Below are positions 7,814 through 17,137 of a DNA stretch of 32,390 nt, in pieces (positions within the stretch are counted from its first letter, which is position 1; the number at the start of each line of letters is the position of its first letter). Under the pieces are notes generated by a model, which worked only from the letters and a program-made list of their open reading frames with translations, was not told the origin of the DNA and made no database searches. The stretch comes from Thalassotalea sp. 42_200_T64. Its GTDB lineage: Bacteria; Pseudomonadota; Gammaproteobacteria; Enterobacterales; Alteromonadaceae. Location: contig MABC01000044.1 in assembly GCA_002162925.1 (NCBI GenBank), forward strand, positions 1 to 32,390, in the 5' to 3' direction. Position numbers and translations under genes: made by a program.

Positions 7814-8124
7814 TATACCCGTCGCCATTCAAAGTGCGGGATTTCAGTGGGATTTAAAAGCAATTTAGGCAAGGCATTGAATTTAGAGAATGGTTGTTCT
7901 CGGCTTTGGCATCCTGCGTCGCCCTACCTTCTGCATCCATGCAGTCGCAGTTCAATTTAATAACGCGGCATAAATTGCTTTTAAACCCATCGAAGAAGCG
8001 CTTGAGCGATCCCACTACTTCGTTGTAGCTATTTGTAAGGGAATGACCATTACTACATAACTACGCCTTGTATTGAAATCGCTCAAACACTCTGAAACCT
8101 GCATCTTGAATGGCGACGGGTATA
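7814..8124. mobile_element. MITE-like element with terminal inverted repeats
   Basis: The first and last ~34 bases (7814-7847 and 8092-8124) are imperfect inverted repeats, with 19 bases identical at the tips (TATACCCGTCGCCATTCAA and its complement). Inside are two nested stems, 7848-7867 with 7971-7989 and 8002-8010 with 8078-8086, plus small hairpins such as GAGAA-TTCTC. No open reading frame of note is present. It fills most of the 391-base gap between the RHH gene and rsuA. The ends may be flanked by TA, but the target duplication cannot be fixed. Confidence 0.8.
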
Positions 8125-8126
8125 AC

Positions 8127-8163
8127 TCAAGGCGATGTGGTAACATCGCCTTGAATTATTTTT
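8127..8163 (+). terminator. Rho-independent terminator of the ParA-RHH unit
   Basis: A perfect 12-bp stem (8127-8138 with 8143-8154, loop GGTA) is followed by ATTATTTTTAAA. It starts three bases after the MITE-like element, so the element seems to lie between the RHH stop codon and that gene's own terminator. Confidence 0.8.
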
Positions 8164-8185
8164 AAAGATTAAATTTTCAAATTTT

Positions 8186-8875
8186 ATGCGCTTAGATAAA
8201 TATATTTGCCGTTGTACTGAACTTAGCAGAACCGAAGCAAAAAAATACCTGAAACGTGGAGCTGTGCTGGTCAATGGCGAGGCGATTAAAGATCCTGGCT
8301 TTCAAGTCTATGAAGAATCGGTTGTTACCTTAGGCGGGAATTTACTCAGCTTTGCCAGTGCTCGATATATCATGTTATACAAACCACAAGACTGCATTTG
8401 CTCAAACGTAGACGAACTATACCCCTCAGTTTTACACCTGGTAGACGTGGATCGTGCTTTTGATTTGCATATTGCCGGACGTTTAGATGCCGATACTACC
8501 GGTTTGGTACTTATCACCGATGACGGTCAATGGTCACACCAAATAACCGCACCGAAAAAAGAATGCCATAAGCGTTACCGGGTACAATTATCAAAACCAA
8601 TTTCCGCGGATGCCGTTGAGCGCTTTGCGCATGGCTTACAGCTACAAAATGAAGCCAAGTTAACCAAACCCGCAACCCTTGAGGTATTAGCGGAAAAAGA
8701 AGCATTGTTAACCATTTCAGAAGGCAAGTACCATCAGGTAAAGCGTATGTTTGCGGCGACAGGAAATAGGGTGATAGGCTTACACCGGGAACAAATCGGT
8801 GCGATAGCATTGGATGGCGAATTAGAAATAGGCCAGTGGCGTTATTTAACCGAAGATGAAATCAGCTCAGTATAA
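8186..8875 (+). CDS. rsuA: 16S rRNA pseudouridine(516) synthase
   Basis: This enzyme isomerises U516 of 16S rRNA to pseudouridine during small-subunit assembly. An S4-like RNA-binding domain covers about residues 1-50 (MRLDKYICR...LVNGEAIKDPG). The catalytic domain has GRLDADTTGL with catalytic D101, and DDGQWSHQITAPKK, LTKPATLEVL, EGKYHQVKRMFAATGN and the C-terminal LTEDEISSV all closely parallel E. coli RsuA. The length, 229 residues, is typical. It is transcribed alone; the upstream terminator at 8127 separates it from the ParA-RHH unit, and it converges on the DUF4250 gene. Confidence 0.96.
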   Translation: MRLDKYICRCTELSRTEAKKYLKRGAVLVNGEAIKDPGFQVYEESVVTLGGNLLSFASARYIMLYKPQDCICSNVDELYPSVLHLVDVDRAFDLHIAGRLDADTTGLVLITDDGQWSHQITAPKKECHKRYRVQLSKPISADAVERFAHGLQLQNEAKLTKPATLEVLAEKEALLTISEGKYHQVKRMFAATGNRVIGLHREQIGAIALDGELEIGQWRYLTEDEISSV

Positions 8876-8905
8876 TAAGGGAGTATTGCTTATCCCTAGT
8901 TTAGG

Positions 8906-9112
8906 TTATTTAACTTTATATTGATTAGACAAGGGATCGTACTGATACCCCATCATCGCCATTTTCTCTGTTAATAACTGTTCATTAAGCTCATAACGAG
9001 AAACCAGCTCTTCGACACTGCTGCATTCAATCCTTAGGCGTTCATTGATAATGCCAAATAAAATGTGACTGTCCAGGCTTAATAAATTATTGATTTCCAA
9101 TTGACTCTCCAT
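8906..9112 (-). CDS. DUF4250 domain small protein
   Basis: A 68-residue protein matching DUF4250: an N-terminal LLSLDSHILFGIINERLR segment, a central CSSVEELVSRY helix, and MGYQYDPLSNQYK at the end. It is probably a small helical cytoplasmic protein; the function of the family is unknown. It is the last gene of the minus-strand run that begins with mfd, 71 bases beyond the hydrolase gene. Confidence 0.85.
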   Translation of the reverse strand: MESQLEINNLLSLDSHILFGIINERLRIECSSVEELVSRYELNEQLLTEKMAMMGYQYDPLSNQYKVK

Positions 9113-9183
9113 AAGTTCTGCAAACGTTAATTAAAGTATAATCGCAATTTCGTCAAAACCATGAATTTTTCGTTGGATAAATA

Positions 9184-9723
9184 TTATTTGATGATCTTAA
9201 TGATCTGTTTAAATTGATTGCCTTCTGCAACACCTAATAGCTCAAATAAGGCCATTTCAGTACTCGTTAAGGTAATGCCCTGACTTTGCATTTTTAACAA
9301 GGCAATTTGTTTATTTGACTGCGTTCTCGACGCCACTGCATCGCTCACCAGTTCCACATGGTAGTTAGCCGACAATAAATCCATAGCCGTTTGATAAACA
9401 CACACATGAGCTTCAATACCGGCAATGAGCACTTGCTTTCTGCCCAAGTGCTCAAGCTGGTTAACAAAGTGTTGCTCTTGATAGGCACTGAAACTCATTT
9501 TACTGATCGGTTTTTGCCCCACCAATAAGCTGCTAATCAATGGGATCGTTTGGCCGATCGCTTGCGGATTTTGTTCTAACCATATGGTGGGGATATTGAG
9601 GATTTGCAAACTTTTAATGAGTTTTTGCAAATTGCTAAACAACGTTTGTTTATCATGCATTAACCCGGCAAGGTTACCTTGCACATCCACCAGTACAAAT
9701 ACCGTATCGTCTTTATTTAACAT
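9184..9723 (-). CDS. Isochorismatase-family cysteine hydrolase
   Basis: A 179-residue cysteine hydrolase of the isochorismatase/YcaC superfamily. The catalytic triad can be read as D13 (VLVDVQG), K75 (SKMSFSA) and C108 (EAHVCVYQTA); the cis-peptide motif IEAHVC is intact. Members act on amides, nicotinamide, isochorismate or unknown substrates, and the sequence does not say which. No signal peptide is present, so it is probably cytoplasmic. It follows the DUF1244 gene by 48 bases on the same strand. Confidence 0.88.
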   Translation of the reverse strand: MLNKDDTVFVLVDVQGNLAGLMHDKQTLFSNLQKLIKSLQILNIPTIWLEQNPQAIGQTIPLISSLLVGQKPISKMSFSAYQEQHFVNQLEHLGRKQVLIAGIEAHVCVYQTAMDLLSANYHVELVSDAVASRTQSNKQIALLKMQSQGITLTSTEMALFELLGVAEGNQFKQIIKIIK

Positions 9724-9771
9724 TTCTCATCGTTTTTAGTTAATAGCTGTTGATTTCAGTAAACATTGGTC

Positions 9772-10071
9772 TTACTTTTTCGATAACTGTTCAAATATTG
9801 CCAGCTGTTCAGCGGTTGCCGGCAATTGGTGTTTTTCTTTCCACTCGCTGTAAGACATACCATAAACTTGTTCTCTGGCGGTATCGATATCTATGGTTTC
9901 ACCCAGTTTCTCCGCTTCGGCAACCGTCCATTTTGAAAAACAGTTTCGACAAAAACCGGCTAAATTCATCAAGTCGATATTCTGCACATCTTTACGTGAA
10001 TCTAAGTGTTTTAACAGGCGACGAAATACCGCCGCTTCAATTTCAGTTTGTTTATCTACGGTCATGATCAT
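9772..10071 (-). CDS. DUF1244 domain protein
   Basis: A 99-residue protein with the family hallmark MNLAGFCRNCFSKW (a CxxC pair) and YGMSYSEWKEKHQ. It is a small alpha-helical protein family of unknown function, common in proteobacteria. ATG codons at 10071 and 10065 could both serve; GAGA lies close to the first and at better spacing for the second. It starts 16 bases after the csiV stop, so it is probably in the same transcript. Confidence 0.9.
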   Translation of the reverse strand: MIMTVDKQTEIEAAVFRRLLKHLDSRKDVQNIDLMNLAGFCRNCFSKWTVAEAEKLGETIDIDTAREQVYGMSYSEWKEKHQLPATAEQLAIFEQLSKK

Positions 10072-10087
10072 TTTCTCTACGGGTAAT

Positions 10088-11428
10088 TTACGGACTAACC
10101 GGCTGATATCCTGCTGGTGCTAAGGTATCTGATTCAGGTATTTCTATTGCTTCAGGTTTTTGGTGACGACGGATCTGCACTATCATCCCGATGTAAGGAT
10201 GATCAAAATAATGCACTTCACCACTGATCACCCGACGATTTTGTTTAAACGGGATCAATATTTGGCCAGCAGTGCTATGCTCACCATCAGCAAAACTGTT
10301 TTCAACTTCAGCAATGACATTAAATTCACTGTTTATAAATAAATAGTGATTGAGGTGTACTTTGAACAACCCATCTATTTCCCATGTTTGCGGCAATTCT
10401 GCATTGTTGATTGGAGTAACATTGCTAAGTTCTTGCTCACTAAACAGTGGCGTAATGTCTCTCTGTTTTAACAAGCGGGTGGCTTCGCTAAGGTTGCTAT
10501 TGCCATCCTTGATGTCAGTAATGATTTGACTGATATGCGCACGGGTTATTTGTTGTTTTTGTTGTTCAGATAATTGCAATAGCGGCTCTAGTTCTACCTT
10601 AACTTGGCTTTCTTTGGCAATTAAGCCTAGATTCTCGCCAGCAAGCAAACGTACCGGTATTGCCCGATTTCTATCAACGACAGCTTGTCGCCAACCGATA
10701 TGCAGCACCGGTCTGAATTCTTTTGAGCGACGTAAAGATTTATGGATATGGGTTAATTGTAAACTGCTTTTATCCAATAAATATGGCACTTTGGCGTACA
10801 AGTCTTCGCTACCTGAAATGGTACGAGGAATTTGATAAAATTCATTATCGACAGTATTTTCAAACAGATCCAGATCATGTTTTTTACAAGACAATGATAA
10901 TGCTTTGAGTTGTTGCTCAACGCTTGCTAAGGTTGTTTTTTCTGTATTCTGTTCTGCATATGGTTCTTGGCTAGCACTGGTATCCTGGATTGGCTCAAGT
11001 TCATTTTCAGTGTCCACGTGCTGTTGCTGACTAACGTACTCGTCATTGCGTTGCTCAGCATTTTCATCCTGCTTAGTATCCTCAGCTAGGGCTTCTTCGC
11101 TACAATTTTTTAGCTGCTGTTGAAAAAGAGTAATACGTTGTAGGTGCCGGTTCAATAAATCAATATTGGCAGGCGCTTGTGCGGCGGGAGGAACGACAAT
11201 ACTTTCTTGTTGAAAGTTTTCACCATAGCGAGCCTTGTCCATCAGCTGTTTAAGCAATATGACTTCGATTTCGAACCAGCGTTCATCGGGCTGAGCCGCT
11301 GTTTTTGTTTGCGCGTAAGTAGTGGTTGAAGCGATTAAGCTCAACGCGATTATCCCGGCGCGAACGCTTTGGCGAGCCAGATTGATTAATGAAGGAAATT
11401 TCAGCAAGTTAGTTTTCGATTTATTCAT
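10088..11428 (-). CDS. csiV: CsiV family periplasmic peptidoglycan-binding protein
   Basis: Matches the CsiV family described in Vibrio cholerae, a periplasmic peptidoglycan-binding protein needed for normal cell-wall homeostasis under some stresses. A signal peptide (KSK, then AGIIALSLIASTTTYAQ) is followed by RWFEIEVILLKQ, a family hallmark, then an acidic, glutamine-rich stretch with low complexity, and a conserved C-terminal half (LHIGWRQAV, HLNHYLFINSEF, YFDHPYIGMIVQIRR). The 11428 ATG gives 446 residues and a compact signal peptide; an in-frame ATG at 11467 would add 13 residues. No strong ribosome binding site decides it. It lies just downstream of mfd, as I recall from related genomes. 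Confidence 0.85.
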   Translation of the reverse strand: MNKSKTNLLKFPSLINLARQSVRAGIIALSLIASTTTYAQTKTAAQPDERWFEIEVILLKQLMDKARYGENFQQESIVVPPAAQAPANIDLLNRHLQRITLFQQQLKNCSEEALAEDTKQDENAEQRNDEYVSQQQHVDTENELEPIQDTSASQEPYAEQNTEKTTLASVEQQLKALSLSCKKHDLDLFENTVDNEFYQIPRTISGSEDLYAKVPYLLDKSSLQLTHIHKSLRRSKEFRPVLHIGWRQAVVDRNRAIPVRLLAGENLGLIAKESQVKVELEPLLQLSEQQKQQITRAHISQIITDIKDGNSNLSEATRLLKQRDITPLFSEQELSNVTPINNAELPQTWEIDGLFKVHLNHYLFINSEFNVIAEVENSFADGEHSTAGQILIPFKQNRRVISGEVHYFDHPYIGMIVQIRRHQKPEAIEIPESDTLAPAGYQPVSP

Positions 11429-11472
11429 TATTAGCATAAGTTGCTTTTCGGTTACGTTATTGTACATCAGTT

Positions 11473-11526
11473 AATACCAATCTGCATAAGGAATGAGTTG
11501 ACTATATACTTATGCATATTGGTATT
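11473..11526. repeat. Inverted repeat between mfd and csiV
   Basis: The 18-base arms AATACCAATCTGCATAAG (11473-11490) and its complement (11509-11526) match at 17 of 18 positions around an 18-base spacer. No T tract follows on either strand, so it is not a standard terminator. It occupies most of the 72-base mfd-csiV gap. Confidence 0.75.
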
Positions 11527-11539
11527 TTCGCTGAAAATA

Positions 11540-14500
11540 TTAGGCAACATTTTTCTGCAGTTGTTCAACCATATTGGTAATTAAGGTAAAGCGCGCCTGG
11601 TTATCTTCGGTTTTAATGGCGAACTTCAATTTATTCGCACCGTCCATTTTAAAAATATTCGGTTGCTGTTGGATCAGACCAATTATCTGCATAGGATCAA
11701 TTCGAGTGTTGCTATTAAACTCAATAGAGCCACCATTGATACCCGCGTCAATTCGGGCAATGCCAATGGCTTCGGCGGTTAAGCGTATTTTGGCAATATG
11801 AAAAATATGCTTGGTCGCTTGCGGTAATAAACCAAAACGGTCGATTAACTCTACCTGAATTTCATCCAATTCATTATTGTTGTTACTACTGGCGATGCGT
11901 TTATAAAACGATAAGCGCATACTGACATCGTGAATATAATCTTCCGGGATCAACGCCGGCACTCGTAACTCGATGTCGGTTTGTTTGGCGGTTAAATCTT
12001 CAAGCGAAGGTTGCTTACCGGCTTTTAATGCGGCAACGGCTTGATCTAGCATCTCCATATAAAGGCTAAAACCAATACTTGCCATTTGCCCCGATTGATC
12101 TTCGCCGAGCAATTCACCGGCGCCGCGAATTTCCAGATCGTGAGTGGCGAGCGCAAATCCAGCGCCCAAATCTTCCAGTTGGGCGATAGCATCTAAACGT
12201 TTTACCGCATCTTTGCTGATCCGTTTTGGATGCGGCGTTAATAAATAGGCATAAGCTTGATGGTGTGAGCGACCAACGCGGCCACGCAATTGATGCAATT
12301 GTGCCAGACCTAAATGATCGGCCCGGTCCATAATAATGGTATTGGCACTGGGCACATCAATGCCGGTTTCGATGATAGTAGTACACACCAGCACGTTAAA
12401 TTTTTGATGATAGAAATCACTCATAATACGTTCTAGCTCACGCTCGCGCATTTGCCCATGGGCGATGATGACTTTTGCTTCCGGCAGCATGTCTTGTATT
12501 TCTTGCGCTGTTTTTTCGATGGTTTGCACATTGTTGTGTAAAAAGTACACTTGTCCGCCACGCAATACTTCCCGTAAAATAGACTCTCTAATTAAGCCGT
12601 TGTCACGTTCGCGAACAAAGGTTTTCACCGCCAGCCGTTTTGCCGGTGGTGTCGCAATAATGGACAGATCGCGCATCCCGCCCATCGCCATATTCAAGGT
12701 TCTGGGGATAGGCGTTGCCGTTAATGTTAAGATATCAACATTGGCGCGAAGCTTTTTAATTTTTTCTTTTTGTTTCACCCCAAAGCGATGTTCTTCATCG
12801 ACTATCAACAAACCCAAGTCTTTGAATTTGATGTTATCAGAGAGTAATTTGTGGGTGCCAATTAAAATATCAATTTGACCAGTGGCAATATTGGCAATAA
12901 TTTCTTTTTGCTGTTTCGCCGTTTTAAAGCGCGACAGCACTTCGATATTTACCGGAGAATTGGCAAATCGGTCTCTAAAGTTTTCATAATGCTGTTGTGC
13001 CAGCAGCGTTGTTGGTACCAATATCACCACCTGTTTTGAGTCGTTGGCGGCGACAAAGGCGGCCCGCATTGCCACTTCCGTTTTACCAAAGCCGACATCA
13101 CCACATACCAATCGGTCCATGCTCTTATGATCGAGCATATCCGCAATCACATTGGTGATGGCGTTGCGCTGATCTTCGGTTTCTTCAAAGCCAAAGCTTT
13201 CGGAAAAACTGATATAATCGTCCTTGTTGCGTTTGAACGCATAACCATGGCTGCTTTCGCGCTTGGCGTAAATATCCAGCAATTCTGCGGCCACATCTTT
13301 GATTTTCTCTGCCGCTTTTTTCTTCGCTTTGCTCCAGGAGTCACTGCCGAGTTTATGGATCGGCGTAGTGTCGCTGTTGCTGCCTGAATAGCGGGAAATT
13401 AAATGCAAAGAGGCTACTGGCACATAGAGTTTGGCATCGTTTAAGTAAGTGAGTATTAAAAATTCGGTGCTAATACCTTGGTTTTCAAAGGTTTGTAGCC
13501 CCTGGTAGCGGCCGATACCGTGTTCAATATGCACCACAGGTTGTCCTATGGATAACTCGGTAAGGTTTTTAAAGATCGCCTCAGAATTGGTTTCTTGTTT
13601 TTTTGAACGTCGGCGTGCTTGTTTCACCCGGTCGGTAAACAAGTCATCTTCGGTGATGATGACAAAATTGAGCTGGTTGGCTTTATCTGCAACCACAAAC
13701 CCGTGCGCTAGGGCATTCACCGTAATGGCAATTTCAATACCACCATTAATAAAGTCACTAATGCTGTCGACATATTGTGGCGTGATTTTTTCCCGAGCCA
13801 GTAATTCTAATAAGGTTTCTCTACGGCCCTGGCTTTCGGCGATAAACAACAGTTGCTGATTGTTATCTTTTGCCGCTTGTAAAAACTGACACACCGCTTG
13901 TAATGGCTGTTTTAATTGATGATTTACCGCAACGTCGGCTAAAGCCAGGGTTGGGTAATTGACATTACCCGCCTTGTCAGCAAGTTTGTCGGCGTTGATA
14001 TTCACCCTGTCGTGTAATTTTAATTGCGCAAAAAGTTGCTCTCGAGTGAGAAATAACTGTTCCGGAGCCAGTAGCGGCCGTAACGGGTCATAACGCCTGT
14101 CTTCATAACGGTATTGCGTATCTAAACTAAACTGCTGAAGAGATTTATCAATATCGCCATGGATCAACACCTGCGTTTGGGCCGGTAAATAATCGAACAG
14201 GGTAGCGGTTTCGCTAAAGAATAACGGTAAATAGTATTCAATACCAGCAGGCATGATGCCTTTAGTAACATCATGATAAACCGATTCTTTTTCGTTATTT
14301 GCTTTTAATAATTCTCGATACTGGCTTCTAAATAAATTAATCGCATCGCTGTCACTGGGAAATTCATGCGCAGGCAATAATTCTATATTGGCAATGGCAT
14401 CTTTCGAGCGCTGATCATCCACATCAAAGGTACGAATGCTGTCAATTTCGTCATCAAAAAAATCCAGGCGAAATGGATTGTCACTACCCATCGGAAACAA

Positions 14501-15040
14501 ATCTAAAATAGCGCCGCGAGCACTGAATTCACCGTGTTCCAGTACTTGCTCGACCGCACGATAACCGCTGGCCTCAAGTTCTTGACGCAGTTGATGTAGA
14601 TCTTTCTTATCACCGGTTTGTACTAATAAGCTATTGGCTTCAATATATTGTTTTGGAGCGATGCGATGCACTAACGTATGTGCCGGCACAATCACTATGC
14701 CTTTGTGCATGCGTGACAAGCGATATAGTGTTTGCAAACGTTGCGAAATGATATCCTGATGCGGCGAGAAATTGTCATAAGGCAAGGTTTCCCAATCAGG
14801 AAACAGACAAATATCGAGATCGTTGTCGTTAATGCTTAACAGTTCATGTTCGAGCTTCAGCGCCGTTGCCGTATCTTCGGTGATTAACAAGGTTAAGCCG
14901 TCGCACCTGGCAGCGCCAAAATAGATCGCAATACTGGCACTTGAGCCAGATAAATTCGCCCATTGTTTCTTATCTTTATTGCTTGCGCTTGCCTTACTTA
15001 CCGGTAATAGCGGTGAAAAAATACTGCTGATTTGGCTCAT
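11540..15040 (-). CDS. mfd: Transcription-repair coupling factor
   Basis: Mfd displaces RNA polymerase stalled at DNA lesions and recruits UvrA. The 1166-residue length is normal. The N-terminal UvrB-like part includes FPDWETLPYDNFSPHQDI. The RNA-polymerase-interacting domain is near residues 495-565 (VVHIEHGIGRYQGL). The RecG-like translocase has Walker A GDVGFGKTE near 645, DEEH near 747, TATPIPRTL, and the QLRGRVGRS motif near 917. A C-terminal TRCF domain follows. All motifs look intact. It is the first gene of the minus-strand run leading to csiV and is divergent from lolC across a 185-base gap, a neighbourhood also seen in E. coli. Confidence 0.97.
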   Translation of the reverse strand: MSQISSIFSPLLPVSKASASNKDKKQWANLSGSSASIAIYFGAARCDGLTLLITEDTATALKLEHELLSINDNDLDICLFPDWETLPYDNFSPHQDIISQRLQTLYRLSRMHKGIVIVPAHTLVHRIAPKQYIEANSLLVQTGDKKDLHQLRQELEASGYRAVEQVLEHGEFSARGAILDLFPMGSDNPFRLDFFDDEIDSIRTFDVDDQRSKDAIANIELLPAHEFPSDSDAINLFRSQYRELLKANNEKESVYHDVTKGIMPAGIEYYLPLFFSETATLFDYLPAQTQVLIHGDIDKSLQQFSLDTQYRYEDRRYDPLRPLLAPEQLFLTREQLFAQLKLHDRVNINADKLADKAGNVNYPTLALADVAVNHQLKQPLQAVCQFLQAAKDNNQQLLFIAESQGRRETLLELLAREKITPQYVDSISDFINGGIEIAITVNALAHGFVVADKANQLNFVIITEDDLFTDRVKQARRRSKKQETNSEAIFKNLTELSIGQPVVHIEHGIGRYQGLQTFENQGISTEFLILTYLNDAKLYVPVASLHLISRYSGSNSDTTPIHKLGSDSWSKAKKKAAEKIKDVAAELLDIYAKRESSHGYAFKRNKDDYISFSESFGFEETEDQRNAITNVIADMLDHKSMDRLVCGDVGFGKTEVAMRAAFVAANDSKQVVILVPTTLLAQQHYENFRDRFANSPVNIEVLSRFKTAKQQKEIIANIATGQIDILIGTHKLLSDNIKFKDLGLLIVDEEHRFGVKQKEKIKKLRANVDILTLTATPIPRTLNMAMGGMRDLSIIATPPAKRLAVKTFVRERDNGLIRESILREVLRGGQVYFLHNNVQTIEKTAQEIQDMLPEAKVIIAHGQMRERELERIMSDFYHQKFNVLVCTTIIETGIDVPSANTIIMDRADHLGLAQLHQLRGRVGRSHHQAYAYLLTPHPKRISKDAVKRLDAIAQLEDLGAGFALATHDLEIRGAGELLGEDQSGQMASIGFSLYMEMLDQAVAALKAGKQPSLEDLTAKQTDIELRVPALIPEDYIHDVSMRLSFYKRIASSNNNNELDEIQVELIDRFGLLPQATKHIFHIAKIRLTAEAIGIARIDAGINGGSIEFNSNTRIDPMQIIGLIQQQPNIFKMDGANKLKFAIKTEDNQARFTLITNMVEQLQKNVA

Positions 15041-15225
15041 GGCTTGACTGGTTCTCTATGTTTAGCTGGATTTGATACTGTTGACGCTAGCTCATTCTAA
15101 TCTTATAAATCGACAATTACACAATTTTTTACGTTAAAAACTGAGATTATTTTGATCACCACTTGTACTCACACAAGCAAGCTTTTATCATTCCCTACAA
15201 GGTTACCTACAAATTATAAATATAA

Positions 15226-16467
15226 ATGTTTCAACCGGTTAGTCTTTTTATCGGATTTCGCTATTCTCGCTCGCAAAACCGCTCAGGTTTTGTATCTTTT
15301 ATCACCTTTTTTTCCATTGCCGGCATTTTATTAGGGGTTGCTGCATTAATTACTGTGGCGTCAGTAATGAATGGTTTTGAGGGGCAATTAAAACAACGCA
15401 TTTTAGGTTTGGTGCCACATGTGCTGGTGCAATCAACACAACAGGGCGGTATCGATAACTGGCCTGAATTAATCACCCAGCTCGAAGCTGCAGAGCAAGT
15501 GAATGGGGCAACACCCTATCTGGAGAGTGAAGCCTTTATCCAGTCACCTGGCAAACTGTCTGGGGTATTAATGCAAGGCATATACCCTGAATATGAGCAG
15601 CAATACTCGTTACTGAATGACAATATGCAAGTAGGACAGTTAGCGGATTTAATTGCGGGTGAATATCGGGTGATCATGGGCGTTGCCCTTGCTCGCAAAC
15701 TCGGCATACGCATTGGTGAGCAAGTGCGGTTAGCGTTACCCAATAAAACCATTTTTACTCCTATGGGCCGCGTACCCGTGCAGCGCAAGTTTACCCTAGT
15801 GGCCGTGTTTCATCTGGGCTCGCAAGTAGACGACCATATGGTGTTGATCCATGGCCAAGATGCTGCCAGGTTATTAAGAAAAGATAAAGCCAGTGTCGAT
15901 AATATTCGTTTGTATTTAGATGATGCCTTTAACGCCAAACTGATTGCTCAGCAATTTGCCGGCGAAGCGGATTTTGCCAATTTACAGTTTACTACCTGGG
16001 ATAAAAGCCAGGGTAACTTATTTGCCGCGGTGCAAATTGAAAAAAACATGATGTGGTTGATGTTGGGTTTAATTGTTGCCGTCGCCACCTTTAATATTGT
16101 CTCGGCATTAGTCATGGTGGTGATCGACAAGCAAGGGGAAATAGGAATATTGCAAACCTTAGGGTTAAAACCCAGGCAAGTGCTACAAATATTCATCACT
16201 CAAGGCATGGTAAATGGCTTCTGGGGAGTACTGTTAGGCTCTCTTCTTGGGGTGATTTTCACCTTAAACATCAATAGTGTGCTGTCATTGTTTGGCGTTA
16301 ACATTTTAGGTTCAGGCTTTGTTATGCAAACCTTGCCAATCGATTTACAGTACCAGCAAGTGATGATCATTATTATCACCGCACTATTAATGAGCTTTAC
16401 CGCCACTTTATATCCTGCGTATCGAGCATCCAAAACACAACCGGCTGAGGTTTTAAGACATGAGTAA
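15226..16467 (+). CDS. lolC: Lipoprotein-releasing ABC transporter permease LolC
   Basis: An inner-membrane subunit of LolCDE, which extracts outer-membrane lipoproteins and hands them to LolA. The N-terminus [15 protein letters not shown] is typical. One membrane segment lies near residues 25-47, then a large periplasmic domain, then three C-terminal segments starting near 270, with a FtsX/MacB-type coupling region ([15 protein letters not shown]). The length is 413 residues. The ribosome binding site before the ATG is poor (AT-rich). The last eight bases overlap lolD. LolC and LolE are distinct genes here, so the system is of the heteromeric type. Confidence 0.95.
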   Translation: MFQPVSLFIGFRYSRSQNRSGFVSFITFFSIAGILLGVAALITVASVMNGFEGQLKQRILGLVPHVLVQSTQQGGIDNWPELITQLEAAEQVNGATPYLESEAFIQSPGKLSGVLMQGIYPEYEQQYSLLNDNMQVGQLADLIAGEYRVIMGVALARKLGIRIGEQVRLALPNKTIFTPMGRVPVQRKFTLVAVFHLGSQVDDHMVLIHGQDAARLLRKDKASVDNIRLYLDDAFNAKLIAQQFAGEADFANLQFTTWDKSQGNLFAAVQIEKNMMWLMLGLIVAVATFNIVSALVMVVIDKQGEIGILQTLGLKPRQVLQIFITQGMVNGFWGVLLGSLLGVIFTLNINSVLSLFGVNILGSGFVMQTLPIDLQYQQVMIIIITALLMSFTATLYPAYRASKTQPAEVLRHE

Positions 16468-17137
16468 CGTATTAGTTTGCCAACAACTAATCAAAGAGTA
16501 TCAACAGGGGCCACAAACCACGGCCGTATTAACCGGTTTAGACTTGCAAGTAAAATCTGGAGAATTGTTAGCGATTGTCGGCAGCTCGGGTTGCGGAAAA
16601 AGCACATTTTTGCATTTGGCTGGCGCTTTGGATTCGCCGACGTCTGGCAATGTCAGCATCGATAATGTTGACATTTATCAGTTGTCGGCGGCAAAGCGCG
16701 CCGAATTTCGCAATAAGCATTTGGGATTTATTTACCAATTTCATCATTTGATGATGGAATTTAGCGCCGAAGAAAATGTGGCGATGCCGCTACTTATTCG
16801 TGGTGATAAGGCCAAAGCTGCCTTGAATGAAGCACAAGCTATGCTGAAAAAAGTCGGACTTGCGCATCGTATGCACCATCGCCCGAGCGAGCTTTCGGGC
16901 GGCGAACGACAACGCGTTGCCATCGCGCGAGCTCTCGTGACTAAACCCACACTGGTCTTAGCCGATGAGCCAACCGGAAATTTAGACTTTGATACCGCCG
17001 AGCAAATATTTCAGCTGATCACCGAGTTAAACCGCTCGGAAAATACCAGCTTCGTCGTGGTTACCCACGATTTAACCCTGGCCGCTCGCATGGACCGACA
17101 ATTAAAACTCGATCACGGGAAACTCGTAGATGTTTAA
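16460..17137 (+). CDS. lolD: Lipoprotein-releasing ABC transporter ATPase LolD
   Basis: The cytoplasmic ATPase of LolCDE. Walker A is GSSGCGKS (residues 41-48), the ABC signature LSGGERQR starts at L145, Walker B ends LVLADE (D169, E170), and a switch histidine lies in VVVTHDL. The [14 protein letters not shown] segment after the Q loop is typical of LolD. The length, 225 residues, is normal. Eight-base overlaps with lolC and lolE imply one translationally coupled operon. Confidence 0.96.
   Translation: MSNVLVCQQLIKEYQQGPQTTAVLTGLDLQVKSGELLAIVGSSGCGKSTFLHLAGALDSPTSGNVSIDNVDIYQLSAAKRAEFRNKHLGFIYQFHHLMMEFSAEENVAMPLLIRGDKAKAALNEAQAMLKKVGLAHRMHHRPSELSGGERQRVAIARALVTKPTLVLADEPTGNLDFDTAEQIFQLITELNRSENTSFVVVTHDLTLAARMDRQLKLDHGKLVDV

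Noticed and set aside
7800..8130. Possible small gene or sRNA between the RHH gene and rsuA
   Set aside because: The region is fully explained by the terminal inverted repeats and stems of the MITE-like element; no start codon with a ribosome binding site supports a gene.
9893..10123. Open frames on the + strand opposite the DUF1244 and csiV genes
   Set aside because: They overlap genes with clear family matches and lack ribosome binding sites.
12465..12878. 137-codon open frame antisense to mfd
   Set aside because: It lies wholly within conserved mfd helicase motifs on the other strand and shows no plausible protein features.
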